Origin: Halosimplex aquaticum
Lineage (GTDB): Archaea; Halobacteriota; Halobacteria; Halobacteriales; Haloarculaceae
NCBI RefSeq assembly: GCF_028747785.1
Contig: NZ_CP118158.1
Location: 3,844,001 to 3,908,000 of the forward strand
DNA length: 64,000 nucleotides
Direction of reading: 5' to 3'
Each line of letters starts with the position of its first letter. Positions within the stretch are counted from its first letter, which is position 1. The translations under genes and the position numbers were made by a program. The notes under the pieces are model-generated. The model was not told where the DNA came from and ran no database searches. It saw only the letters and a list, made by a program, of their open reading frames with translations. This document shows, piece by piece, positions 41,807 to 50,620 of this stretch.

Positions 41807-43012
41807 TTAGACGGGGTCGTCGTCGCGGCCGACGCTGCCTCCGTCCGACCGCTCGGGCGCCGAGCGGTCGCGCGACGGTCGCCGCTCGCCACGACCGTCG
41901 CTGGACGTGTCGCTCGTGCCGCTCCCGTTAGCGGGTTCGCTACTGTCGTGCGATTCGATTCCGTCGCCGTTCACGCGCTCGGAGTCGCCTCCCGGGTCGC
42001 CCGGATCCGGCGCGTCCGGCGAGACGGCGGGGACGTCGACCGCGTCGAGAGCGTCCGAGATTATCCCCTCGGGGTCGACCCCCTCGACGGTCGCCTCGGT
42101 CGTGAGGACGAGCCGATGGGCCATCGTGGCGCGGGCGAGTCGCTTCACGTCGTCCGGCGTGGTGTACTCGCGACCGGCGACCACCGCGCCGGCGCGCACG
42201 GCCTCGAACACCCGCTGGACGCCGCGCGGCGAGACGCCGATCTCGGTCCGCTCGTCGGCGCGCGTCTCCCGGGCGATGTCGATGATGTAGCGGCGCACCT
42301 TGTCGTCGACGCGCACGTCCTCGGCGAGGTCCTGCAGCGCGAGCACCGTCCCGGGCCCGATCACGGGGTCGACGCTCGGAGCGAGCGACCGCCGGTCGGC
42401 GCGCTTGTCCAGCAGGTCCATCTCGCCGTCCACGTCGGGATAGCCCATCGACGTCTTGACAGCGAAGCGGTCGCGCTGGGCCTCCGGCAGGCGGAAGGTC
42501 CCCTCCTGTTCGACGGGGTTCTGCGTCGCGATGACGACGAACGGTTCGGGCAGGTCGTGGGTCGTCCCGTCCACGCTCACCTGGCGCTCCTCCATCGACT
42601 CAAGCAGCGCGGCCTGGGTCTTCGGCGGCGCGCGGTTGATCTCGTCGGCCAGGACGACGTTCGTGAAGACGGGCCCCCGGGAGAACTCGAACTCCCGCTC
42701 GTGCTCGTTGTAGACGTTCGATCCCGTCACGTCCGCGGGCAGCAGGTCCGGCGTGAACTGGACGCGAGTGAACCCCAGCCCCAGCGATTCCGCGAGGACG
42801 CGCGCCAGCACCGTCTTGCCGGTCCCCGGCACGTCCTCGACGAGGACGTGGCCGCGGGCGATGACGGCCGCGAGCGTCTCGAACAGCACCGACCGCTCGA
42901 CGACGACGGCCTCCTCCACCCGTTCCACCACGTCGAGGCACACCTCCGTCGCCTCGTCGACGGTCAGCTCCTCCTGATCGGCCATGGCCGTTCCCTGTGA
43001 CTCCACCGACAT
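41807..43012 (-). CDS. MoxR family AAA+ ATPase
   Basis: A 401-residue AAA+ ATPase of the MoxR type, thought to act as a chaperone for metal or complex maturation. Walker A is VPGTGKT, Walker B is VLADEINRAPPKTQAALLE, then FVVIATQNPVEQEGTF (sensor 1) and SPRGVQRVFEAVRAG (sensor 2). A C-terminal tail of about 80 residues is acidic and probably disordered. It is the last gene of a five-gene minus-strand operon. An in-frame ATG at 42985 is an alternative start. Confidence 0.93.
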   Translation of the reverse strand: MSVESQGTAMADQEELTVDEATEVCLDVVERVEEAVVVERSVLFETLAAVIARGHVLVEDVPGTGKTVLARVLAESLGLGFTRVQFTPDLLPADVTGSNVYNEHEREFEFSRGPVFTNVVLADEINRAPPKTQAALLESMEERQVSVDGTTHDLPEPFVVIATQNPVEQEGTFRLPEAQRDRFAVKTSMGYPDVDGEMDLLDKRADRRSLAPSVDPVIGPGTVLALQDLAEDVRVDDKVRRYIIDIARETRADERTEIGVSPRGVQRVFEAVRAGAVVAGREYTTPDDVKRLARATMAHRLVLTTEATVEGVDPEGIISDALDAVDVPAVSPDAPDPGDPGGDSERVNGDGIESHDSSEPANGSGTSDTSSDGRGERRPSRDRSAPERSDGGSVGRDDDPV

Positions 43013-43057
43013 GAATCTGTGCGATCCGGGATCCGACCGCGGGACCGCGGCCGCGAG

Positions 43058-44488
43058 CTATCCGCGCAGCAGCGCGGCCAGGACGAGCGTGCCGACGACG
43101 GCGGCGGTCATCGCCGCGGCGTTACCGGCCGGTCCCAGCGCGCTCGTCCGGAGCGCGTATAGTCCGGTCGCCCCGAGCACGGCGACCGCACCGATCCCGA
43201 CCGCGAAGACGGCGTGGTAGAGCTCCAGTCGCCTCGTGTCGGGCCGGTGACCGAGTTCCGCCGTCAGGCCGAGGCCGAACGACCCCGCGTCCCACGCGAC
43301 CAGCGCGCCGGCGACGCAGGCGAACACGAGCGGCGCGGGGAGCCCGACGCTGTCCGCGCCGACGGCGGCGATCACCAGGCCCGCGGCGGCCAGCGCCGGT
43401 CCGCCGGCCCGGTCGGGGAACACGTTCAGGCGGACGGCGATCAGCGCCAGGCCGACGGCGACGAACACGGCCATCGGCGCCAGCAGCACGGCGACCAGGA
43501 ACAGAATCGGGCTCAGGAAGATGAGCGCGGCCGTCTGCGGGACGACGCCGAACACGAGGACGACGACGTATCCGGCCCCGGCGATGGCGCCGGCGACGGT
43601 CCGTGTCTTGCGCTCGTCGAACTGCCGAGTGAGCTGTCTGGCGCCGACGGCGACGCCCGCGGCCAGAAGCGCAAGCGCGCCGACGGCGAGCAGCGGCCCC
43701 AGGACGTACACCGAGGCGAGCGCCCCGACGACCGGTGCCGCGCCGGGGACGAGCCCCAGCGCCGGCGAGGACGTCGCGAGGAAGACCAGCGAGACGAGGG
43801 CGGTCCCGACCCCGCCCAGCGCTGTCAGCGTGAACGCGCGCTTGGTCCGCCCGAGGTTCGCCCGGACGGCCTCGCGCTGGTCGCGCGGGGCCAACTGGAC
43901 GACCGGGAGCGAGCGGAGCGAGACCCTGACGGCGGCCGCGACGAGGCCGACGACCGCCAGGAGCCCGATGGCGGCGGCCGTCGGGTTCGACGCCGCGGTC
44001 GTCCCGGTGGCGAGCTGCCAGCAGAGGAAGAGGCCCGCGAGGACGATCCCGCTGCCGAACAGCCAGCAGAGGCCGAAGACGTACGAGAGGATCCCCTGCG
44101 AGAGCGCGGACTCCAGCGGATCGTCCCGGGCGACGTCCGCCCAGCAACTCGCCGTCCCGAGCAGCGCGAGCGCGAACCCGCCGATAAGCAGGTTGTACCC
44201 GCCCGGATAGAGGGCCACGAGCACGCCGAGCAGTATCGCTCCTGGGAGGAAGCAGAGGTGCCCGACGATCTTCTCGCCGAGGGTGTCCCTGTCGAGCAGG
44301 GCGACGCCCGCCGCGGCCAGGCCCGAGACGAGGGCGAAGCCGGTGAGGAAGGTTGGCTGCCCGACGGCGAAGCCCGTCGCCAGCGCGAGCGCGACGACAG
44401 TCGCGGCGACGACGCCGAGGCTGGTCTCGCGGGGCCGCCCCTCGTCGCCGACGGCGGACGGCCTGTCCAGGCGAGGGCCGAACGGCAT
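43058..44488 (-). CDS. Multi-pass membrane protein, DUF7519-like
   Basis: A 476-residue membrane protein with about 14 hydrophobic segments and no soluble domain, starting MPFGPRLDRPSAVGDEGRP. It lies in the MoxR-DUF58 operon and resembles the haloarchaeal membrane family found there. The start ATG overlaps the stop of the DUF58 gene (TGATG), so translation is coupled. Function unknown; it may be the membrane partner of the MoxR complex. DUF number from memory. Confidence 0.65.
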   Translation of the reverse strand: MPFGPRLDRPSAVGDEGRPRETSLGVVAATVVALALATGFAVGQPTFLTGFALVSGLAAAGVALLDRDTLGEKIVGHLCFLPGAILLGVLVALYPGGYNLLIGGFALALLGTASCWADVARDDPLESALSQGILSYVFGLCWLFGSGIVLAGLFLCWQLATGTTAASNPTAAAIGLLAVVGLVAAAVRVSLRSLPVVQLAPRDQREAVRANLGRTKRAFTLTALGGVGTALVSLVFLATSSPALGLVPGAAPVVGALASVYVLGPLLAVGALALLAAGVAVGARQLTRQFDERKTRTVAGAIAGAGYVVVLVFGVVPQTAALIFLSPILFLVAVLLAPMAVFVAVGLALIAVRLNVFPDRAGGPALAAAGLVIAAVGADSVGLPAPLVFACVAGALVAWDAGSFGLGLTAELGHRPDTRRLELYHAVFAVGIGAVAVLGATGLYALRTSALGPAGNAAAMTAAVVGTLVLAALLRG

Positions 44489-45795
44489 CAGGCCCCACCC
44501 CCCGCGGCCGTTCCGGCCGGCTGGCGCGCCTCGACGGCCAGGGCGTACTCCAGGACGAGCGCCAGCGGCGTCCCCCGGCGCCAGTCGATGGTCCGCGCCC
44601 CGCTGGACTGACACTGCGCGAGGCGGGTCCGCCGCCGGACGGCGTCGAGCTGGCCGCCGACGGTGGTCGAAGACACCACGTCCGGCGAGAGGACGATCCG
44701 AGAGCGGCCGAGCGCGCCCCACGACGAGACCGCCTGCGCCGGCTCCTCGTCGAGCAGCGGCGAGACGAGCGCGAGCTGCGACCGCGGGCCCGCCAGCTCG
44801 GCCACCTTCCGGAACTGGTAGCTCGGGTCCACGTCGCTCGGGACGTCCACCTCGACCGCCCGCTCGATGCCGGTCAGCAGCCGCGAGCGGTGGTCCGACC
44901 CGGCCCCCGGCGACACCCAGTCCAGCCCGCCCGGGCCCGACGTGTCGCGACCGACGACCGCCAGGCCCACGTCGTGGCCGACCCGCATGAGCGCGGTGAC
45001 CGCCCGGACGGCGGCGTACGCCGAGCGCTCGACGGCGGTCGGTCGACCCGGCCCCGCGGCGACCCGACAGACGTCGCGGGCGTCGAGGACCACCACGACC
45101 GACGTGGAGACCCACCGCTCGTAGTTGACGGTCGCGAGTTCGCCGCGGCGGGCGTACTGGCGCCAGTCGATGCGGTCGGCGGCGTCGCCGTGGCGGTACT
45201 CCCGCGTCGAGTGGAACTGGACGCCGCGGCCGGGCTGGTCGCTCGTGAGCCGCCCGACGAAGTCGTCGCCCCTGTCGGCCAGCGGCGGCGCGTCGGCGTC
45301 CAGCCGGCAGACCAGCCGGTCGTCGCCCGCGGTGGGGAGCGCGGTCGTCGCGACCATCCCCGCGCCGCCGGAGCGAAGCCGCGCCCGCGGTCGCTCGAAG
45401 TCGTACTCGCCGCGGCGGGCGACGACCGTGTACTCGACCGTGCAGGACTCGCCGGGTTCGAGCGTCGTCCCCGCGCGGGGCGACCCGTCGACGACCTGCA
45501 GGTCGTCCGGAACGCGGTCGACGATCCGCAGGTCCGACAGCGTCCGGTCGCCCTCGTTGGTCGCGGTCACCGTGACCGTGACGGGGCGACCGGGCGGCGC
45601 CGGCGTCGGGTCGACCGTCCGCTCGACCGCGACCTCCTCGGGCGAGTCGACGGTCGAGAGCGTGCCGTAGGCCACGTAGACGAGCGGGATCGCGGCGGCC
45701 AGCACGAGCGCGGCGCTCCGGTTCCACAGGCCCGCGACCGCGAGGACGAGCGTCGCCGCCACGGCCCCCCGCCAGCGGACGCGACGCCTACGCAT
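44488..45795 (-). CDS. DUF58 domain protein (MoxR partner)
   Basis: A 435-residue protein with one or two N-terminal membrane helices (RWRGAVAATLVLAVAGLW and AALVLAAAIPLVYVAYG). An immunoglobulin-like beta domain at about 70-200 follows, with TATNEGDRTLSDLRIVDRVPDDL. A C-terminal DUF58 domain of the von-Willebrand-like type carries GRGVQFHSTREYRHGDAADRIDW. DUF58 proteins are usual partners of MoxR ATPases. The ATG start overlaps the preceding gene by 8 bp. The open frame upstream is a shadow. Confidence 0.85.
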   Translation of the reverse strand: MRRRRVRWRGAVAATLVLAVAGLWNRSAALVLAAAIPLVYVAYGTLSTVDSPEEVAVERTVDPTPAPPGRPVTVTVTATNEGDRTLSDLRIVDRVPDDLQVVDGSPRAGTTLEPGESCTVEYTVVARRGEYDFERPRARLRSGGAGMVATTALPTAGDDRLVCRLDADAPPLADRGDDFVGRLTSDQPGRGVQFHSTREYRHGDAADRIDWRQYARRGELATVNYERWVSTSVVVVLDARDVCRVAAGPGRPTAVERSAYAAVRAVTALMRVGHDVGLAVVGRDTSGPGGLDWVSPGAGSDHRSRLLTGIERAVEVDVPSDVDPSYQFRKVAELAGPRSQLALVSPLLDEEPAQAVSSWGALGRSRIVLSPDVVSSTTVGGQLDAVRRRTRLAQCQSSGARTIDWRRGTPLALVLEYALAVEARQPAGTAAGGGA

Positions 45796-46666
45796 CGTCC
45801 CACACCTCCCCCACGAGTTCGGCCACCTCGGCGTCGCCGTCGTCCGTGTCCGGCGGCGCGTCGCCGTCAGTCGCGTCACCGTCCGCGTCGGTATCGATCG
45901 CGTCACCGCCTGTCGCCTCGCCGCTCGCGTCGGCCGCCGAATCGACCGACGGCGACGCGCTGGCGCGCTGGAGCGTCCCGTCGACGGAGCGCTGGAGGCT
46001 GCCGAGGGCGGGCGCGAGCGTCGGTACCGTGCGCGGCGCTCGCTGGCCGACCACTGGCGGGAGTTCCTCGTCGGCAGCGTCGGCGATCGCCGCGACCGCC
46101 CGGGCGGCCTGCCGGCGGACGATCCGCTCGGGGAACAGCCAGGCCCGGATCCGCCCGCGGAGCGACCGTCGCGGCGGTTCGACGCGCTCGTCGAGGACCG
46201 CCGCCGCGACCGGGTCGTCGGTCCACGCCCCCGACGCGAGGAGGTCCTCCACCCCCTCGCGGTCGGTGCCGCCCGCGACGAGCACGCGCGTCAGCGCCTC
46301 GCGGAGCCGCGGGCGAACCACCTCGAACCCGTCTTCGACGGTCTCGCCCGCCGCGGCCCGCTCGCAGGCCTCGTCGACGACCTTCGCGAACGCCTCGCCG
46401 GTCACGTCCGCCGGGTCAGCCGTCTCCTCGGGCATCCCGGCGACGAGCGCGGCGTCGTCGGTCCACGGCGCCGGCGCGACCGTCTCGTCGTCGGCCGAGC
46501 GGTAGAGCTTCGCGACGGCGATGACCCCTCCCGCCAGCGCGACCAGCGCCGCTCCCGCGCCCGCCTCCGTGGCGGTCACGGGCGTCAGTACGACTGCCAG
46601 CGCGAGCGCGGCGGCGATGCCGAGCGTCCCGATCAGGACCGCCAGCGCGACGAGGACGCGCTTCAC
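45788..46666 (-). CDS. Membrane-anchored operon protein, DUF7269-like
   Basis: A 292-residue protein with two N-terminal membrane helices (about 1-50, MKRVLVALAVLIGTLGIAA then EAGAGAALVALAGGVIAV). An acidic cytoplasmic part follows. It contains the stretch DEACERAAAGETVEDGFEVVRPR, Arg-rich RRQAARAVAAIADAADEELPPV and a long Asp/Ser tail. It is the second gene of the MoxR operon and overlaps its upstream neighbour by 4 bp (ATGA). Function unknown. DUF number from memory. Confidence 0.6.
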   Translation of the reverse strand: MKRVLVALAVLIGTLGIAAALALAVVLTPVTATEAGAGAALVALAGGVIAVAKLYRSADDETVAPAPWTDDAALVAGMPEETADPADVTGEAFAKVVDEACERAAAGETVEDGFEVVRPRLREALTRVLVAGGTDREGVEDLLASGAWTDDPVAAAVLDERVEPPRRSLRGRIRAWLFPERIVRRQAARAVAAIADAADEELPPVVGQRAPRTVPTLAPALGSLQRSVDGTLQRASASPSVDSAADASGEATGGDAIDTDADGDATDGDAPPDTDDGDAEVAELVGEVWDDA

Positions 46667-48954
46667 GAGTCCTCGCCCTCCCGTTCGCGCTCGATCGATT
46701 CGAAGGCCTCGCGGGCCCGCTCGCTCCGGTCGGTCGACGGGCGGTCGCCGTACTCAGCCTCGCGGAACGCCTCGGTGAGGACGCGCACGGGCCGTTCGGG
46801 GAAGCCCCGCTCGACGGCCGCCCGCGACACCTCCCCCGGCGTCGACTGGCGCCACGAGTTGGGACGCACCCACCGCGCGAACTGCCGCCAGATCGCGCGG
46901 AGCGACCGGCGCGCGCGGCTGTCGTCCCCGCTCGCCGGACGGCTCCCCCGCCCGAAGGTCGGTCCGGCGTCGCCGTCGCCGCTCGCCTCTCCGTCCGACT
47001 CCTCGCGCGCCCACCGCCGGTACGCGAGGAAGACGACGAACAGCGCGACGAGCGACCCGAGGAGCCCGAGCGCCCCGAACCGCCAGGTGAGTCCGGCGAC
47101 GACCGCGACGGCGACGACCGCCGCGACGGCGCGGCGGACGGTGAGCCTGGCCGCGGCGAACGACCGGACGCGCCCGGGAAGCCGCCGGATCCAGCCCCAG
47201 AGCCGCGCGGCGAGCCCGCGGACGGACAGCGGAAGCGCTGCCACGCGTGCGGCGAGGCGGCCGAGCGCCGCCCGCACCCTGTCCAGCGCGACCGCGATCC
47301 AGTCCGCCACCGCGAGGGCGCTCCGTCTGACGAACGCGACGAGCGCGCGCAGGGACTCGGCCAGCGAGCTACCCCCCGACTGGACCCGCTGGCGGTTCGA
47401 CAGGGCCGCACCGAGCAACACGACCCCGGTCGAGACGAGCAGTCCGAAGGCCTCGCCGACCACGAGACCGACGAACATCGTCGCGACGGCGGTCCACACG
47501 AGGGCCGCACGACGGGCCGCACCACGGCCGCGAGTGCGGGCGGTGACGGGCACGCCGACGATGCCGACGAGGAGGAGAAACGCGCTCGGCGTGATCGTCG
47601 CCAGGTACGCGCTCCACAGCGATGTCGACGCGCGCTGTCGTTCGGTCCGGACCGTGACGCTTTGTCGGGGGTCGGCCGGGAGCGCGAGCCCGAGACTCCC
47701 GTGCTCGTCCGTCCGGCCGAGCCGGGACCCGTCGAGCGAGACGCGGGCGTCGGTCACCGGCGGTCCGCCCACGGTCGCGTTGACCAGCGCCGGTTCGCCC
47801 GGGAAGGGCAACCCCTCCTGGGGCACCACTCTCGCGTCGAGGAGCCACACGTCGACGGTCGTCGACCCCGCGAAGTCGCCGCGCTCGACTGTCACGGTGA
47901 CCCGCTCTTGGTCACGGGGGACCGTGAGTTCGTAGGTGCCGTTCGCTGTCGTTCGCCCGACGCGCTCGCCGTCGACGCTGACGCTCGCTCGCCGCATGGG
48001 CACGTGTTCGACCGTCGCGAGAACGAGCACCGTCTCGCCGGGGTAGGGTTCGCCGCCGACGGTGACGTTGACCGACCCGTGGACGGCGTACGGCGAGCTG
48101 TCGTTCGCCCCGTCAGTCGCCTGCGTCGACTGCGCCGCGACGCTCTCGCCACCGGCGGCGCCCCCGCCGAGCGCGAGCGGACTCGCGTCCAGTGGATCGA
48201 ACCCCGATCGGAGCGGACTCGCCCGTCCCGAGGGGTCGACGTCCGACTGTGCCTCGTCCTCGTACTGTCGACGGTAGAACTCGCAGTCGGCGCCGGGCAT
48301 CTCCACGGTCACGTTCATCTCCCGGGTGTAGGGCGCTCGGCCGCTCACGCTGCCGGTCTCGTCGGTCCGACCGACGAACCTGTCGCCGAACCAGACCGGC
48401 ACGGCCGCGGCGGGTTTCAGGTCGTCGTAGACGCTCACTTCGACGGTCCCGCCGGGGATCGGTTCGTTCTCGACGACGACCCCGCAGCCGCGTTCGGTCG
48501 GCGGCTCGTCGCCGCCGGGGATCGGAATGGGGTCGCCCTCGTCGCGGATCACGTCGCCCTCTCCCCCGGAGTCGCCCTCGCCGTCGCCGTTCGCACCGTT
48601 CCCTTCGCCGTTCGCATCACCGCCCGCACCGTTCCCGTCGCCGCTCCCGGATCCTTCGCCGACGGTCTGGCCGGCGCCGCCGGATCCGCCGCCCGACCCG
48701 TCGCTAGAGCCACCGCCGTCTCCGCTTTGGCCGCTCGAACCGCCGCTCCCGCCGTTCGACCCGCTGCCTCCGCCCGCGTCGCCGAGGCCCCCGGACTGGG
48801 GGAGAATCGGCGCGACGAAGGCCGCGACGACGAGGCCGAGGAGACAGAGGACGACGAGCGCGACCTGTCGGCGGTCGACACCAGCGGCTCCCGCGCCCGC
48901 GTCTCCACCCGCTTCGCCCGTCGCGTCTCTCTCTGACACCGTTTTGCTCCCCAC
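46663..48954 (-). CDS. DUF4129 domain membrane protein with Gly/Ser-rich stalk
   Basis: The first gene of the operon, 763 residues. An N-terminal helix (RRQVALVVLCLLGLVVAAF) is followed by a Gly/Ser/Asn-rich low-complexity stalk at about 55-140. Extracellular Ig-like or carboxypeptidase-regulatory-like beta domains follow (YDDLKPAAAVPVWFGDRFVG; TVEHVPMRRASVSVDGERV). Then come a cluster of membrane helices and a C-terminal DUF4129 stretch with SRAAVERGFPERPVRVLTEA. It is probably a surface protein with the DUF4129 part inside. Start GTG; a second GTG five codons on is possible. Confidence 0.78.
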   Translation of the reverse strand: MGSKTVSERDATGEAGGDAGAGAAGVDRRQVALVVLCLLGLVVAAFVAPILPQSGGLGDAGGGSGSNGGSGGSSGQSGDGGGSSDGSGGGSGGAGQTVGEGSGSGDGNGAGGDANGEGNGANGDGEGDSGGEGDVIRDEGDPIPIPGGDEPPTERGCGVVVENEPIPGGTVEVSVYDDLKPAAAVPVWFGDRFVGRTDETGSVSGRAPYTREMNVTVEMPGADCEFYRRQYEDEAQSDVDPSGRASPLRSGFDPLDASPLALGGGAAGGESVAAQSTQATDGANDSSPYAVHGSVNVTVGGEPYPGETVLVLATVEHVPMRRASVSVDGERVGRTTANGTYELTVPRDQERVTVTVERGDFAGSTTVDVWLLDARVVPQEGLPFPGEPALVNATVGGPPVTDARVSLDGSRLGRTDEHGSLGLALPADPRQSVTVRTERQRASTSLWSAYLATITPSAFLLLVGIVGVPVTARTRGRGAARRAALVWTAVATMFVGLVVGEAFGLLVSTGVVLLGAALSNRQRVQSGGSSLAESLRALVAFVRRSALAVADWIAVALDRVRAALGRLAARVAALPLSVRGLAARLWGWIRRLPGRVRSFAAARLTVRRAVAAVVAVAVVAGLTWRFGALGLLGSLVALFVVFLAYRRWAREESDGEASGDGDAGPTFGRGSRPASGDDSRARRSLRAIWRQFARWVRPNSWRQSTPGEVSRAAVERGFPERPVRVLTEAFREAEYGDRPSTDRSERAREAFESIEREREGEDS

Positions 48955-48993
48955 TCGTCCGGCGCCGGACCCGCCCGGTCGCCGGGCTGTTGT

Positions 48994-49008
48994 ACACCTG
49001 TCAGGTGT
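48994..49008. promoter_or_regulatory. Palindrome upstream of the MoxR operon
   Basis: ACACCT (48994-48999), GTC, AGGTGT (49003-49008): a perfect 6-bp inverted repeat with a 3-nt spacer. On the minus strand it is about 40-54 nt before the start codon of the first operon gene, where a repressor or activator would sit. No TATA-like stretch is obvious between it and the gene. Confidence 0.45.
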
Positions 49009-49204
49009 CCCGGGTAATCAAACGTCCGGTCCTCCGGTTCGCTCACGGGGACAGTGCCGCTCGCGGACCGGCCGAGCGACGCGGTCCGACGACGACTTCG
49101 GGTCTGCCCTCTGGTAGACGGACCGCCCGAGAACACGGCGTCCGGGGCATTGAGCGACCGAGACCGATGCCTTCATTCCCGGTGGCGTCCAAGGCGCGAC
49201 CGAC

Positions 49205-49756
49205 ATGCGCGTCCGCGACTGGCAGGACATCCTGGGAGACGTCGTGGAGAGCGACGCCGACCCGAACGGCTGGCGAGCGGCGGGCGGCGACCGCGCGAAC
49301 GGCATCGGAGAGGACCTGTACTTCGGGCACCCCTCGGTCGGGGTGTTCCACGTCAAGACCTACGCGAAGAACCCCTACGAGGTACAGGGGGTCGGCGCGG
49401 AGGTCGCGCGGAAGATCGACGACGAACTCGACCCGCTGTTCCCGGAGGAACCTGGCGACGGCGGGATGTTCGGTGTCCGGCAAGGGATGGAAGACGAGGA
49501 CGAGGCCGAGGACGCCGCCTCCCGGCTGGAAGAGGTCGTCCAGGCCCACGCCGACGCGCCGACGACGCCCGACGCCCTCTTCGAGGACGTGATGGACGCC
49601 CTCGACTCGCCCGCCTACGGCCCGATGGAGTACGACCAGTACGGCCGCCCCGAGTCGGTCGACGAGCTCGCGGACACCTTCGAAGAGGCCGAAGAGCTAC
49701 TCGACGCCGAACTCGACGACCTGATCGACGAGTCGGTCGACCGGGGCTTTCACTGA
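49205..49756 (+). CDS. Acidic hypothetical protein
   Basis: A 183-residue soluble protein with no Cys, signal or membrane segment. It starts MRVRDWQDILGDVVESDADP. There is an ordered block at about 30-75 (ANGIGEDLYFGHPSVGVFHVKTYAKNPYEVQG) and acidic helices to the end. I do not recognise the family. Its stop overlaps the start of the next gene by 1 bp (TGATG), so they are probably translated together. Confidence 0.62.
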   Translation: MRVRDWQDILGDVVESDADPNGWRAAGGDRANGIGEDLYFGHPSVGVFHVKTYAKNPYEVQGVGAEVARKIDDELDPLFPEEPGDGGMFGVRQGMEDEDEAEDAASRLEEVVQAHADAPTTPDALFEDVMDALDSPAYGPMEYDQYGRPESVDELADTFEEAEELLDAELDDLIDESVDRGFH

Positions 49757-50190
49757 TGGGCGCGGCCGACCGGGTGCGGGCGTACTACGACGCGCTCCGC
49801 GCCGGCGAGCCGCTCGCCCCTTTCTTCGCCCCGGGCGACGACGTGGTCAAGGTCGGCATCTCCGAACGCCTCGTCGGCGGCGAGGAGGTCGCCGCCGGCC
49901 TGCGCGAGCAGACCGAGTCGACGACCGGCTGGCACGTCGAGAGCCGCGATCTGCGGGTCACCGAGCGCGACCGCCACGCCTGGTTCGCCGACAGCGTCGC
50001 GATGGCGTGGACCGACACCGACCGGCAGATCCGCTACGAGTTCGACACCCGCTGGAGCGGGACGCTCGAACGCCGTATCGGGGACGAACCGGCCGAATCG
50101 AGCGAGACGGCGACGAGCGCGGACGGGACCGCCGACGAGCGCTGGCAGTTCGTCGGCATGCACGTCAGCACCGCGAGGGATCTCGGATGA
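49756..50190 (+). CDS. SnoaL/NTF2-like fold protein
   Basis: A 144-residue protein that looks like a cone-shaped NTF2/SnoaL-type fold. A helix ADRVRAYYDALRAGEPLAPFFAPG is followed by repeated strands such as GWHVESRDLRVTERDRHAWFAD and the late TRWSGTLERR. Such proteins bind small molecules or act as simple hydrolases. No catalytic residues are clear. ATG start, coupled to the previous gene by TGATG. Co-transcription with it suggests a shared function. Confidence 0.65.
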   Translation: MGAADRVRAYYDALRAGEPLAPFFAPGDDVVKVGISERLVGGEEVAAGLREQTESTTGWHVESRDLRVTERDRHAWFADSVAMAWTDTDRQIRYEFDTRWSGTLERRIGDEPAESSETATSADGTADERWQFVGMHVSTARDLG

Positions 50191-50221
50191 CTCCCGGCGG
50201 ACTGCCGGCGGGGTGGCGGCG

Positions 50222-50581
50222 ATGGTAGGCCCCATCTCGGACGACGAACGCTCGTCGTTCAACCGCCGCGTCACGATCGGCGTGACGCTGCTCGTGGGCC
50301 TCTCCGCCGGGCTTGTCGCCCTCCAGGTGGACCCCACGCCGCTCCAGGCGGTCGGGGCCGTCGCCCTCGGACTGGTCGTCGGCTACCCGCTGGCGCGGTT
50401 CGTCGTCCCGACGGGACCGGCGCCCGCGACGCGGCAGCGACGACGTCGGCGCAAGCGCCGAGACAGGGACAACCCGTTCGCCGACGGCGGCGACGACGGG
50501 GACGAGAGTGACGGCGGGAACCGGTCGAACGGCGACGGGACCGGTGGCGGGTCGGGGTCGCGCGGCCGCGGCCGGCGCTGA
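50222..50581 (+). CDS. Small two-helix membrane protein with Arg/Asp-rich tail
   Basis: A 119-residue protein with two hydrophobic helices (VTIGVTLLVGLSAGLVAL and AVGAVALGLVVGYPLARFVV), then a basic stretch RQRRRRRKRRDRD and a low-complexity Asp/Gly/Ser tail. The basic stretch is probably cytoplasmic (positive-inside). I chose ATG 50222 over a GTG three codons earlier. Function unknown. Confidence 0.55.
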   Translation: MVGPISDDERSSFNRRVTIGVTLLVGLSAGLVALQVDPTPLQAVGAVALGLVVGYPLARFVVPTGPAPATRQRRRRRKRRDRDNPFADGGDDGDESDGGNRSNGDGTGGGSGSRGRGRR

Positions 50582-50620
50582 TCGGTCGAGCCGGGTGCCG
50601 AGAAGGAGTTTCTACCGACG

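Noticed and set aside
43058..45727. An 889-codon frame extending the DUF7519-like gene
   Set aside because: The N-terminal 413 codons are the shadow of the DUF58 gene; the real ATG (44488) overlaps that gene's stop.
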